Assembly (NCBI GenBank): GCA_004375785.1
Contig: SOKM01000160.1
Span: forward strand, 1 to 9,673
From: Candidatus Cloacimonadota bacterium
Lineage (GTDB): Bacteria; Hydrothermota; E44-bin80
DNA length: 9,673 nucleotides
Direction of reading: 5' to 3'
Numbering within the stretch: the first letter of the stretch is position 1; the number at the start of each line of letters is the position of its first letter. A model generated the notes under the pieces. It made no database searches, was not told where the DNA came from, and was given only the letters and a program-made list of their open reading frames with translations. Of this stretch, positions 1-6,258 are shown in pieces. Made by a program: the position numbers and the translations under genes.

Positions 1-725
1 AAGTTGGAAGTATCGCCTTTATCGAGGGTGATCTCGTATGCATTGGTGGAAAACTTATCCGTAATGAATATGCTCAGATAGACGGACAAATCGTGAATAT
101 ATCGCTTCCCTTTATGCGTCCTGTTATGCATTATGTGTTTAAGTATATTAAGCCTGAAGATGGAAAGACCTTTAAGCCTCGTTTCAATCCTTTCGTTAGA
201 AGAATTATGATATTTTTTATGTATATCGTTAAGATTATCGCCCTCGTGGTTTTTATTTTCCTGATTCTTCTCTTTTTCAAGGGTGGTGTCGATAGGGTCT
301 CAGATGCAATCGAAAACCATTTCTGGAAGACTGCACTTGCTGGTTTTATAGGAATGTTACTCATAATTCCCCTCACTCTTCTACTTATCGTGCTTATCAT
401 AGGTATCCCTCTTGTTCCATTACTCTGGATTGCCGTTGTAGCTGCTTTGATATTCGGGTTCGCAAGTGTCACTTATACTATAGGAAAGATTGCTGCTGAA
501 AAGAAAGGGTGGAAGGATAAGTCACCATACATCCTTGCTCTTATCGGACTTGTTGTTGTTGAGATTATTACATTTCTTGGAAATCTGGTAATAATCCCCG
601 GTGGTCCATTTGCAGTAATAGGCGGAGTTATAAAGGTGCTCGGATTTATTATCAGTTATGTTGCCTGGATTATTGGATTTGGTGGTGTGATATTGACGCG
701 GTTCGGTGCAAAAAAGTTTGGGTGA
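1..725 (+). CDS. Bactofilin-like (polymer-forming) multi-pass membrane protein, 5' truncated
   Basis: The frame is open from base 3 to a TGA at 723-725, so the gene begins upstream of the window; the in-frame GTG at 93 is probably internal. The first ~35 visible residues (GSIAFIEGDLVCIGG, then AQIDGQIVNI) show the short glycine-spaced beta-strand rhythm of bactofilin/polymer-forming domains, where GD and GG recur at turns. After a basic stretch come about five hydrophobic segments, roughly at visible residues 68-93, 113-140, 141-160, 174-198 and 206-232, with a basic loop (AEKKGWKDK) between the third and fourth. The protein ends with TRFGAKKFG. A beta-solenoid-like N-terminus joined to a membrane bundle is a known uncharacterised bacterial architecture. 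The role is unknown; a membrane-anchored scaffold is only inference. It converges on the GreA gene with 24 nt between the two stops and no terminator in the gap. Confidence 0.75.
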   Translation, partial: VGSIAFIEGDLVCIGGKLIRNEYAQIDGQIVNISLPFMRPVMHYVFKYIKPEDGKTFKPRFNPFVRRIMIFFMYIVKIIALVVFIFLILLFFKGGVDRVSDAIENHFWKTALAGFIGMLLIIPLTLLLIVLIIGIPLVPLLWIAVVAALIFGFASVTYTIGKIAAEKKGWKDKSPYILALIGLVVVEIITFLGNLVIIPGGPFAVIGGVIKVLGFIISYVAWIIGFGGVILTRFGAKKFG

Positions 726-749
726 TGTGTATATGAATTGAGTGCCATA

Positions 750-3110
750 TTATATTTTTTCCACACTAACAATCCTGTAGGTTTTCTTGTGGTAGTTATC
801 AAAAAATGACTCGCCCACCTTTTTCCCGAGCAGCTCTCCTGCGAGTGGGGAGGTATGTGAAACTACCTCTTTATGCGGGTCGCTATCCCAGGGACCCAAA
901 ATCAGAATTTCCCTTATTTTCTCTTTTTTAGTTTCCTCTAAAATAATGCGTGTTCCGATTCCCACCTCTCCTTCTATATACCCTATATCCTCAATAGGTC
1001 TTGCTTTTGATAACTCATTTTCCAGCATGTTCGCTCTGTCAAAAAGCCTCCTCTGCTTCTCTTTTGCTGAGATGTAATCAAAATTTTCACTCAGGTCACC
1101 CTGTCTTGCTGCTTTTCCTATTGCCTCACTGTTGGCGGGAATCTCTATTTTTAAGAGATGGTCAAGTTCCTTTTCCTTCTTTTTAATAGCTTCTCTGGTT
1201 ACATAGAAAAACTCTTCAATATCGGTTTTTTTAAGAGTTGGATATTTTGTTTCTGCAAGTCTTTCCAAGACCTTTTTATCTTCAGAGTCTATTGCAACCG
1301 CTTTTTTTATAATATCAATGAGAATCGTGATTTCCTCCTTTGATGATGTCTCAAGTGCCCACCTGTAAATATCAAAACAATACTTTGAAAAGACTGCCTT
1401 TGCCTTTGACCTGATTTTCTGCAAAGCATCCTTTTTTGCCGTAAACTCGAGCAATGTTTCAAAAAGGATTATTGGTTTATCTACTAAATCGGTTTTTTCT
1501 TTACCTTTCATAATTCTTTCAGCACAATAGAGAAAACATAATGGATTTTTATAGGGGTTCTGTAAAGCCTTTAACAATAACTCTTTTGTATTTTCTTTTT
1601 TTTCTAAGATTTTCTGTGAATGACTTCTAAGCCAATCATCTGCTGTTTCGAGAAAGATCTTTTCTGCAATTATGTAATCTTTCTCGCCGAGATTCAATAA
1701 CAGTTCCTTTTTATATCTCTTTTGTGAAAGATTGCTAATCAGGAGTATCTTTTCACTTCTTTTAATATCTTTCAGTAAAAGGTCAAGACCATCCTTTAAG
1801 CTGTTTTTATTTCCCGTTACATTAGTTTGTATAAAAAGCAGCTCTATTCTTTTTTGCAGTGAGATATCTTTCTTTCTCAAAATTTCCTCTACATAGCCAA
1901 CCCACCTTTCTTTTTCTTCCAACGTTAATCTTTCTCTTGAGATGGCGAACAAAAACTCTATTTTTTTCTGGGTATCACTAATTGACTTTATAGTCTCCAT
2001 TGATAATCTTTTTCTTTTAGAAATGCGAGCCCTGGTAAAGACATATTTATTACCCTTTCTCTGTATCTCGATACCTTTTGATTGTGCTTCTTTTTTTGCT
2101 TTTTCAATGAAAGTTTTCCATTCATCATCATTTACTATACCTTTTAACATTGGTTTCACCCTCTCCTGAGAGAGGGTCTCTTCATTTTTTAGCAGTAATT
2201 TGATGAGAAGAACAGGATTTTCTTTTTTTAATGAGAGTAAATAATCTTTTTTTTCTATTTTAAGAACAGGAAAATCATCCTCTTCAAGTGGAGAAAGGAT
2301 GTTAAATGCAAGCTCAAGGCTGATAGAGTGTTCTGGAAGTGCTGGAAAATCGACAAAGAGCCTATTAAAGAGTAGGTCAATGGAAACTATCTTTCCCACA
2401 CCCCAGGTTTTATGAGCGACATATCTGCCAGGACAAAAGTTAAGCAGTTTTTCAAGGAGAAGAGTAGCATCTTTAACATTTGCTTTGCTATTTATTTCAG
2501 CCTTTTCGAGAAAGTTCTCTATCTCGCTGCAACCACTGTAAATAGTTCTGTAAAAATTCTCCAGCCTTCTCCTTAGAGTAACTTTGGAACCTTCAATTTC
2601 AAGCATTCTCTTTGCAATTTCTATAACATCTCTTGGGAGTGGTTTTTTCTCCTCCAGGGAGAGAAGAAAAAGGTCGAGAAGTGTGAATGCCCTCTCAAAT
2701 TCTTCTAATGTTTCAACCTTGCTGGCAACATCAAAAGCATAAGTTTTATCAATTGCTTCAGCTTCAATCAGCTGCATCCATAGGTCTTCAAGGGTATCAA
2801 AATCCTTCTTTCTTAAGACCTGGAGAAGCAGTCTTTTTGTCCACTTTAACCAGGTTTCTTGCTCCTCGGTTTTTTTATAATAATCTGTAAGTTTCTTCGA
2901 AAATTCTTCCGGTCTATTTTCACCTTTTGCAAGCATTTCCCAGAATGGAATTACATCGTTTTCCTTTCCGAGTTTTTCACAGGCGAGGATAATCATTCTT
3001 ATGATATATCTTTCCTTTTTATCCTGTTCGTAAAGTTCAAGCGATGCTGAGAGGAGTTTCTCCCATTCCTTTTTTTCTTTAAGTTCTCTTAGTTTTTCCT
3101 TATAATCCAT
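750..3110 (-). CDS. greA: Long GreA-family transcription elongation factor with ~620-residue N-terminal extension
   Basis: The last ~155 of 786 residues are a complete GreA/GreB module. A predicted coiled coil spans ~630-705, with the tip motif GDLSENFDY at 671-679; D672 and E675 match the acidic pair that Gre factors insert into the RNA polymerase secondary channel to stimulate cleavage of backtracked RNA. An FKBP-like C-terminal domain follows at ~712-786, with SHTSPLAGELLGKKVGE at 751-767. The N-terminal ~620 residues are mostly helical, lysine/glutamate-rich and TPR-like in feel. They are interrupted at ~227-275 by a beta-rich segment (GRYVAHKTWGVGKIVSID) resembling the CarD/TRCF/UvrD-tail Tudor-like fold. 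Long GreA proteins are known in chlamydiae and spirochaetes, while ordinary GreA is ~158 residues. An in-frame TAA 12 nt upstream fixes the ATG at 3110. The Shine-Dalgarno sequence is weak and no promoter is obvious. The GreA assignment is firm; the Tudor-like call is inference. Confidence 0.9.
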   Translation of the reverse strand: MDYKEKLRELKEKKEWEKLLSASLELYEQDKKERYIIRMIILACEKLGKENDVIPFWEMLAKGENRPEEFSKKLTDYYKKTEEQETWLKWTKRLLLQVLRKKDFDTLEDLWMQLIEAEAIDKTYAFDVASKVETLEEFERAFTLLDLFLLSLEEKKPLPRDVIEIAKRMLEIEGSKVTLRRRLENFYRTIYSGCSEIENFLEKAEINSKANVKDATLLLEKLLNFCPGRYVAHKTWGVGKIVSIDLLFNRLFVDFPALPEHSISLELAFNILSPLEEDDFPVLKIEKKDYLLSLKKENPVLLIKLLLKNEETLSQERVKPMLKGIVNDDEWKTFIEKAKKEAQSKGIEIQRKGNKYVFTRARISKRKRLSMETIKSISDTQKKIEFLFAISRERLTLEEKERWVGYVEEILRKKDISLQKRIELLFIQTNVTGNKNSLKDGLDLLLKDIKRSEKILLISNLSQKRYKKELLLNLGEKDYIIAEKIFLETADDWLRSHSQKILEKKENTKELLLKALQNPYKNPLCFLYCAERIMKGKEKTDLVDKPIILFETLLEFTAKKDALQKIRSKAKAVFSKYCFDIYRWALETSSKEEITILIDIIKKAVAIDSEDKKVLERLAETKYPTLKKTDIEEFFYVTREAIKKKEKELDHLLKIEIPANSEAIGKAARQGDLSENFDYISAKEKQRRLFDRANMLENELSKARPIEDIGYIEGEVGIGTRIILEETKKEKIREILILGPWDSDPHKEVVSHTSPLAGELLGKKVGESFFDNYHKKTYRIVSVEKI

Positions 3111-3160
3111 TAATGTTTTTTACCATTCAAAATTGTTTAGGCTGCATCTACCATAGAAAA

Positions 3161-3179
3161 GCGAGGCAAGATGCCTCGC
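3161..3179 (-). terminator. Hairpin terminator downstream of yjbQ
   Basis: A perfect 8-bp GC-rich stem (GCGAGGCA / TGCCTCGC) with a 3-nt loop is followed by TTTTC on the minus strand, 38 nt past the yjbQ stop. On the plus strand it is followed by CTGTTTTTTAT, so it could work both ways, but no plus-strand gene ends here. It separates yjbQ from the GreA gene, so the latter probably has its own promoter in 3111-3160, which I could not identify. Confidence 0.7.
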
Positions 3180-3216
3180 CTGTTTTTTATGTAAGACCAG
3201 GGTTGTTTGGTTAGTA

Positions 3217-3615
3217 TTATCCTTCTATAATTTTGATGAGGACCTTTCTTTCTCTTGGCCCATCGTATTCACAGAAGAAGATTCCCTGCCAGGTGCCAAG
3301 CATAATCTTACCGTTCTCTATAAAACAGTAGTTGTCTATGCCCGTGATGGTTGATTTTATATGTGCGTCTGCATTTCCTTCAAGGTGTTTATAATTTGAA
3401 TGATAAGGGATAAGTTTATTTAATTGTTCCTGAATATCTACCACTACCATAGGGTCCGCACTCTCATTGATGGTAATGCCGGCTGTGGTATGAGGAACAA
3501 AAAGCCAGCATATTCCCTCTGAAATACTGCTTTCACTTACGATATTTCGTACTTCTTGTGTAATGTCAATAAGTTCTATTCTTTTATTTGATTGGACTTT
3601 TAGAATCTTTATCAT
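3217..3615 (-). CDS. yjbQ: YjbQ/UPF0047 family protein (secondary thiamine-phosphate synthase type)
   Basis: The 132-residue product matches the YjbQ/UPF0047 family (usual length 130-140) over its whole length. Signature blocks are HTTAGITINE at 42-51, YHSNYKHLEGNADAHIKS at 71-88 (with H77, D83 and H85) and GTWQGIFFCEYDGPRERKV at 107-125. The family is a small cytoplasmic beta-rich fold; the E. coli member has weak thiamine-phosphate synthase activity, and the true physiological role is unsettled. I chose the ATG at 3615 over an in-frame TTG at 3630. It gives the family's typical N-terminus (MIKILKVQSNKRIELIDIT) and has GGAAC about 6-10 nt upstream, whereas the TTG would have only terminator T-tract before it. 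The leader is unusual because the terminator of the upstream secreted-protein gene ends about 21 nt before this ATG. No thiamine riboswitch is visible. Confidence 0.92.
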   Translation of the reverse strand: MIKILKVQSNKRIELIDITQEVRNIVSESSISEGICWLFVPHTTAGITINESADPMVVVDIQEQLNKLIPYHSNYKHLEGNADAHIKSTITGIDNYCFIENGKIMLGTWQGIFFCEYDGPRERKVLIKIIEG

Positions 3616-3636
3616 TTGAATTTGTTCCAAAGAATT

Positions 3637-3665
3637 AAAAGGGGGGGCATTTTGCCCCCCTTTTT
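3637..3665 (-). terminator. Strong G/C-run hairpin terminator after the T9SS-sorted protein gene
   Basis: A run of seven G, CA, a TTT loop, TG and six C form a perfect GC stem. It is extended by four A-T pairs on each side, so T-tracts flank it on both strands. It starts 3 nt after the stop of the secreted-protein gene (minus strand) and is followed there by TTTTAATTC, so it is a textbook rho-independent terminator. Its T-tract lies directly in front of the yjbQ start region. Confidence 0.85.
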
Positions 3666-3668
3666 GTC

Positions 3669-5540
3669 TTACCGTAGCAATGTAATTTTTCTTGTGAGTG
3701 ACCTGTCACCGACAGTCAATCTGTAGAAGTAGACACCCTGAGGTAATGGATTTCCCTTTGAGTTCTTAGTATCAAAGGTTACCCAATGTGATCCGGTTTT
3801 CTGTTTCTCGTTAACAAGTGTTCTTACTTCCTGACCTAAAAGATTATATACTTTCAGGCTGACATCGGCTTCGTTGGGAAGTGCATAATATATCCTTGCA
3901 TTTTCCTTCACCGGGTTGGGATTGACGGGCAGAAGAGAAAGGGAATAGGTCTTAGTTCCAATTATTCCTTCACTCACTCCCTGTATGGATGATGTATACG
4001 TCCTTATAAGAAATTCAGCTCCATCTCTTTCCCTGTAAGGTGCCCATGAACCAGTAAATTCCCAGCATCTCCTTGAGAAAGGTCCATTCTGTTCCAGTGT
4101 GTTTCTGGGGAAGGTGTCTCCAAGTTGAATCCACCCGACATAAAATTTACCAGAGTATATCGAACATGCTGGTGAAGGGATGGAAATTGTGTAATAATCA
4201 AAGAATCCTGAGGCAGGTATCCAGATGGTATCTACATAGAGTATTGTTCCGGGTGAACCATTTGGTCCATCATCATCCATGAATAGAACAGGGCAATTTA
4301 CACCATTTGGTGATGCTATTGTAACCATTACCGAATCGATTTTTATAGGGTATTGAGGTGGTTCAAACTCCTGTCCCCACCCACCTCCTGCTCCGAGCCA
4401 CCAGGTTATTGATGCACTGGTCGGGTCTGAGTCATACGTCATCCAGCCAGGGATGGTGATTACTTCAATCTCTACATCCTTGGAATTGTTTGTTGGATTT
4501 ATATCCCCTGAAAGTATTGTCTGAATAAACGCAAGGTAATCGTTTACAGCGGGTGGAGTCCAGTCAGGAGTAAAATATAAGGTTGTCTCAGCACCAGCTA
4601 CAAGTCCACTTACTGTAATGGTATCTGTAAAATAACTTGTGTATGTTGTATCCCAGAGAAGACAGGAAACAAGAAAACTTCCGGCATCCATATTTCCATA
4701 ATTTCGAATCTTGGTCGAGATAGTATATGGTTCATTAGGGTAGATGAAAACACCTTTGCTGCCAGGGTTTAATACTTGACTGATTCCTATGTCAAGTGCC
4801 TCGTAACTTGTTGATTCGGGTGGAATGAATTTAACCGCATAACCTGAATCGGGCATTGTATAGTAGAAGACCTGCAATCCTACATTACCAATTACATTCT
4901 CTATGCCGGCACAGTCAGAATCAAGGTAGAAGTCTCCAACCTGTTTGCCATACTGGAAGTAGATACAGCTGTCCTGGCGGGTAAGTATCAACTGGAACGT
5001 ATGTGCACCAATAAGACCTCCGAATGTCCATGCTGGAACATCAATGTATGAAATGATAAATGTATCCACATTATTTGTATAATAGTAACATTCACCTGAA
5101 TCACCTTCAAAAGATATGTCTGCTCCGAGTGGAATGAGAAGGTCGTTTGGATGATTGGTGCTTGGAATGAAGAATCCACTACTTCCCTGAGGCACATAAA
5201 CGTCGCCATCCGAGAATGAAATTGCACCATTTGAATTTACATAGAACTCATTGACCAGATACCAGTAGTAAGGGAAATCGAAACCCATTGGGTAAGGTCC
5301 GGTATTGTCGTCATCGCTCATGAAATCATGGACAGGAACCCCTATGCCTGTTATATCAATCCAGTTGTATGTTGGACCACCTGCTTCATCACTGTCTATC
5401 CACTCATAACCATAATCATCTGGTCCTCCTGTGCCACGGAATGAAACCTCACCTTTGTGATTTGAAACAGAGGTCTGCATGCCAGATAGTGCAATTGAAA
5501 TAAGTAGAAAGGAGACCACGAAAAAGAATTTCACTTTCAT
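3669..5540 (-). CDS. Secreted multidomain protein with T9SS type A (Por) C-terminal sorting domain
   Basis: This 623-residue protein begins with a Sec signal peptide: KVK followed by a hydrophobic core to about residue 20 (ISIALSG), with no lipobox cysteine. Residues ~40-240 form an aromatic, glycine- and aspartate-rich beta domain (NSNGAISFSDGD, then IPLGADISFEGDSGECYYYTN) resembling nidogen-like secreted modules. Residues ~245-360 look like a CARDB-type Ig-like domain (TISTKIRNYGNMDAGSF, ending INPTNNSKDVEIEV). Residues ~370-515 are a further beta-rich domain with MDDDGPNGSPGT. Residues ~536-623 are the sorting domain: PVNPNPVKENARIYYALP, VYNLLGQEVRTLV, and LPQGVYFYRLTVG before a basic end. 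This tail directs export by the type IX system and surface attachment or release. No catalytic motif is seen, so a binding or structural role is inferred. The start is firm: AAGGAGGT lies 5 nt before the ATG. A terminator follows, so it appears to be a single-gene unit. Confidence 0.88.
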   Translation of the reverse strand: MKVKFFFVVSFLLISIALSGMQTSVSNHKGEVSFRGTGGPDDYGYEWIDSDEAGGPTYNWIDITGIGVPVHDFMSDDDNTGPYPMGFDFPYYWYLVNEFYVNSNGAISFSDGDVYVPQGSSGFFIPSTNHPNDLLIPLGADISFEGDSGECYYYTNNVDTFIISYIDVPAWTFGGLIGAHTFQLILTRQDSCIYFQYGKQVGDFYLDSDCAGIENVIGNVGLQVFYYTMPDSGYAVKFIPPESTSYEALDIGISQVLNPGSKGVFIYPNEPYTISTKIRNYGNMDAGSFLVSCLLWDTTYTSYFTDTITVSGLVAGAETTLYFTPDWTPPAVNDYLAFIQTILSGDINPTNNSKDVEIEVITIPGWMTYDSDPTSASITWWLGAGGGWGQEFEPPQYPIKIDSVMVTIASPNGVNCPVLFMDDDGPNGSPGTILYVDTIWIPASGFFDYYTISIPSPACSIYSGKFYVGWIQLGDTFPRNTLEQNGPFSRRCWEFTGSWAPYRERDGAEFLIRTYTSSIQGVSEGIIGTKTYSLSLLPVNPNPVKENARIYYALPNEADVSLKVYNLLGQEVRTLVNEKQKTGSHWVTFDTKNSKGNPLPQGVYFYRLTVGDRSLTRKITLLR

Positions 5541-5545
5541 TTATT

Positions 5546-5553
5546 ACCTCCTT
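5546..5553 (-). promoter_or_regulatory. Ribosome binding site of the T9SS-sorted protein gene
   Basis: AAGGAGGT on the minus strand lies 5 nt before the ATG at 5540. It is a full-strength Shine-Dalgarno sequence at good spacing and fixes the start. It is the second such sequence in this leader; the first, at 5582-5595, has no start codon. Confidence 0.85.
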
Positions 5554-5581
5554 AATTTGTTTAAGGGCTGTTAAAAAACTT

Positions 5582-5595
5582 TTCACCTCCTTTCT
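5582..5595 (-). promoter_or_regulatory. Orphan extended Shine-Dalgarno sequence in the leader
   Basis: The minus strand reads AGAAAGGAGGTGAA, identical to the 14 nt before rpsP. Thirteen of these bases would pair with a typical bacterial 16S 3' tail. No ATG, GTG or TTG follows at a usable distance; the next codons are AAG TTT TTA ACA in every reasonable register. The real ribosome binding site lies about 30 nt further on. Its place near the predicted 5' end of the transcript resembles the stabilising Shine-Dalgarno (STAB-SD) of Bacillus cry3A mRNA. That function is inference. Confidence 0.6.
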
Positions 5596-5615
5596 TATAG
5601 AGTTAAATTTTTACT

Positions 5616-5644
5616 ACATTAACATAAATTTATATTTTTTTCAA
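5616..5644 (-). promoter_or_regulatory. Putative sigma70-type promoter of the T9SS-sorted protein gene
   Basis: On the minus strand, TTGAAA (5639-5644) is followed after 17 nt by TAATGT (5616-5621). The -35 is good and the -10 is weak. The arrangement parallels the rpsP promoter in spacing and in distance to the extended Shine-Dalgarno (20 versus 17 nt). Predicted transcription start is near 5609. The surrounding DNA is very AT-rich, which lowers confidence in the exact boxes. Confidence 0.45.
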
Positions 5645-5656
5645 GTCTTTTTTTTG

Positions 5657-5684
5657 AAAATTTCTTAAAAAATTTAGAAATTTT
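5657..5684. repeat. AT-rich 9-bp inverted repeat upstream of the -35 box
   Basis: AAAATTTCT (5657-5665) and AGAAATTTT (5676-5684) are perfect inverse complements separated by 10 nt, lying 12 nt upstream of the proposed -35. No T-tract follows on the minus strand (A-run instead), so it is a poor terminator for yraN. It could be an operator or an UP-element-like segment, or chance in AT-rich DNA. Confidence 0.45.
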
Positions 5685-5685
5685 T

Positions 5686-5719
5686 GATTACACAGATTAA
5701 AGTCCAGATTACTTAGATT
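5686..5719. repeat. Degenerate ATCTGTG-type intergenic repeat, copy A
   Basis: On the minus strand AATCT recurs three times here (once as AATCTGTG, then AATCTGG and AATCTAAG), with a final AATC. AGATT sits at 5694, 5706 and 5715 on the plus strand. It lies 20 nt past the yraN stop and is the most decayed of the three copies, in opposite orientation to those at 6226 and 9063. Confidence 0.45.
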
Positions 5720-5739
5720 GAAATATCGTGTGCGTTTCT

Positions 5740-6108
5740 CTACTTTTCCTCCCGAAAGGCATTCTCAAAATACTCTATCTCGAATACAGATTTTTTTCTT
5801 GTCAGGGAGAGGACATCGAATCTAACGTCAATTTTATCGTAAAGGTCATTTGTTATAAGATAATATTTAGCAGCCCTTATAATCCTTCTTTGCTTTTTTC
5901 TGTTCACCGCCTCCTCCGGACGGCCAAAATTATCAGATTGTCTTGTTTTAACTTCTATAAATGCAATGAGATCATTCTTTGTTGCAATAATATCTATCTC
6001 ACCTACTTTGGACCTGTAATTTGTTTTATGTATACTGAAGCCCTGTTTTTTTAAAAATGTAACGGCTCTCTTTTCTCCATCAGAACCAATTGCTCTTCTA
6101 TTTAACAT
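5740..6108 (-). CDS. yraN: YraN/UPF0102 family nuclease-fold protein
   Basis: The 122 residues match the YraN (UPF0102) family at its usual length of ~120. The N-terminal GSDGEKRAVTFLKKQG block is followed by NYRSKVGEIDII (GEID at 36-39) and FIEVKTR at 50-56. D39, E52 and K54 are the conserved residues of a PD-(D/E)XK/Holliday-junction-resolvase-like fold; VNRKKQRRIIRAAKYYL supplies the conserved basic helix. The biochemical role is poorly defined. An in-frame TAG 12 nt upstream fixes the ATG at 6108; the Shine-Dalgarno is weak. yraN often follows rnhB, as here, but a 147-nt gap with hairpins and repeats separates them, so it may be read through from the rpsP operon or expressed separately. 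Confidence 0.92.
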   Translation of the reverse strand: MLNRRAIGSDGEKRAVTFLKKQGFSIHKTNYRSKVGEIDIIATKNDLIAFIEVKTRQSDNFGRPEEAVNRKKQRRIIRAAKYYLITNDLYDKIDVRFDVLSLTRKKSVFEIEYFENAFREEK

Positions 6109-6157
6109 CGTTGTGCTCTATAAAATAAGGTAGTAGTATCTTTGTATATCTAAAAGG

Positions 6158-6174
6158 TGGAGCATCTCACTCCA
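6158..6174 (-). terminator. Possible hairpin terminator between rnhB and yraN
   Basis: TGGAG and CTCCA pair across a 7-nt loop. On the minus strand the hairpin is followed by CCTTTTAG, a short T-tract. The core (GGAG-CATCT-CACTCC on the plus strand) resembles the yjbQ terminator read on the minus strand (GAGG-CATCT-TGCCTC), suggesting a shared hairpin family. A second small inverted repeat, TCACA/TGTGA, lies at 6199-6215. The short 5-bp stem makes termination uncertain. Confidence 0.35.
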
Positions 6175-6225
6175 TAATGGATGTTAAGTCGCCAAGTTTC
6201 ACAAAAGCAATGTGAGGCAGGTACG

Positions 6226-6258
6226 TAATCTGTGTAGTTCTGTGTTCATCTGTGGCTA
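6226..6258. repeat. ATCTGTG-type intergenic repeat, copy B, exact 10-nt period
   Basis: CTGTG occurs on the plus strand at 6230, 6240 and 6250, a strict 10-nt period, ending in ATCTGTGGCTA. The final CTA is the complement of the rnhB stop codon (TAG), so the repeat runs right into the gene's 3' end. It matches the copy at 9063-9085, which also ends ATCTGTGGCT. Confidence 0.6.

Noticed and set aside
131..472. A 113-codon minus-strand ORF opposite the membrane protein gene
   Set aside because: The plus-strand frame reads cleanly as membrane segments and stays open past the window edge. The antisense frame shows no domain.
3161..3190. The hairpin read as a plus-strand terminator, as its T-run is longer on that strand
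   Set aside because: No plus-strand gene precedes it. It fits as the minus-strand terminator of yjbQ, and dual function is left open.
3616..3630. TTG at 3630 as the yjbQ start
   Set aside because: It has only the terminator T-tract before it and adds five residues outside the family alignment. The ATG at 3615 is better.
5560..5595. A leader peptide translated from the upstream Shine-Dalgarno of the T9SS gene
   Set aside because: No ATG, GTG or TTG occurs at a usable distance after it.
5686..5719. A CRISPR-like array or tandem repeat array in the intergenic regions
   Set aside because: The units are short, degenerate and without spacers, and no cas gene is present.
5728..6054. A 108-codon plus-strand ORF opposite yraN
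   Set aside because: It is antisense to a well-supported family gene, is rich in cysteine and leucine without family motifs, and has no ribosome binding site. It is a shadow frame.
6109..6255. A small RNA or small protein gene between rnhB and yraN
   Set aside because: The gap has only short hairpins and the ATCTGTG repeat. No clear promoter, ribosome binding site or conserved fold could be identified.
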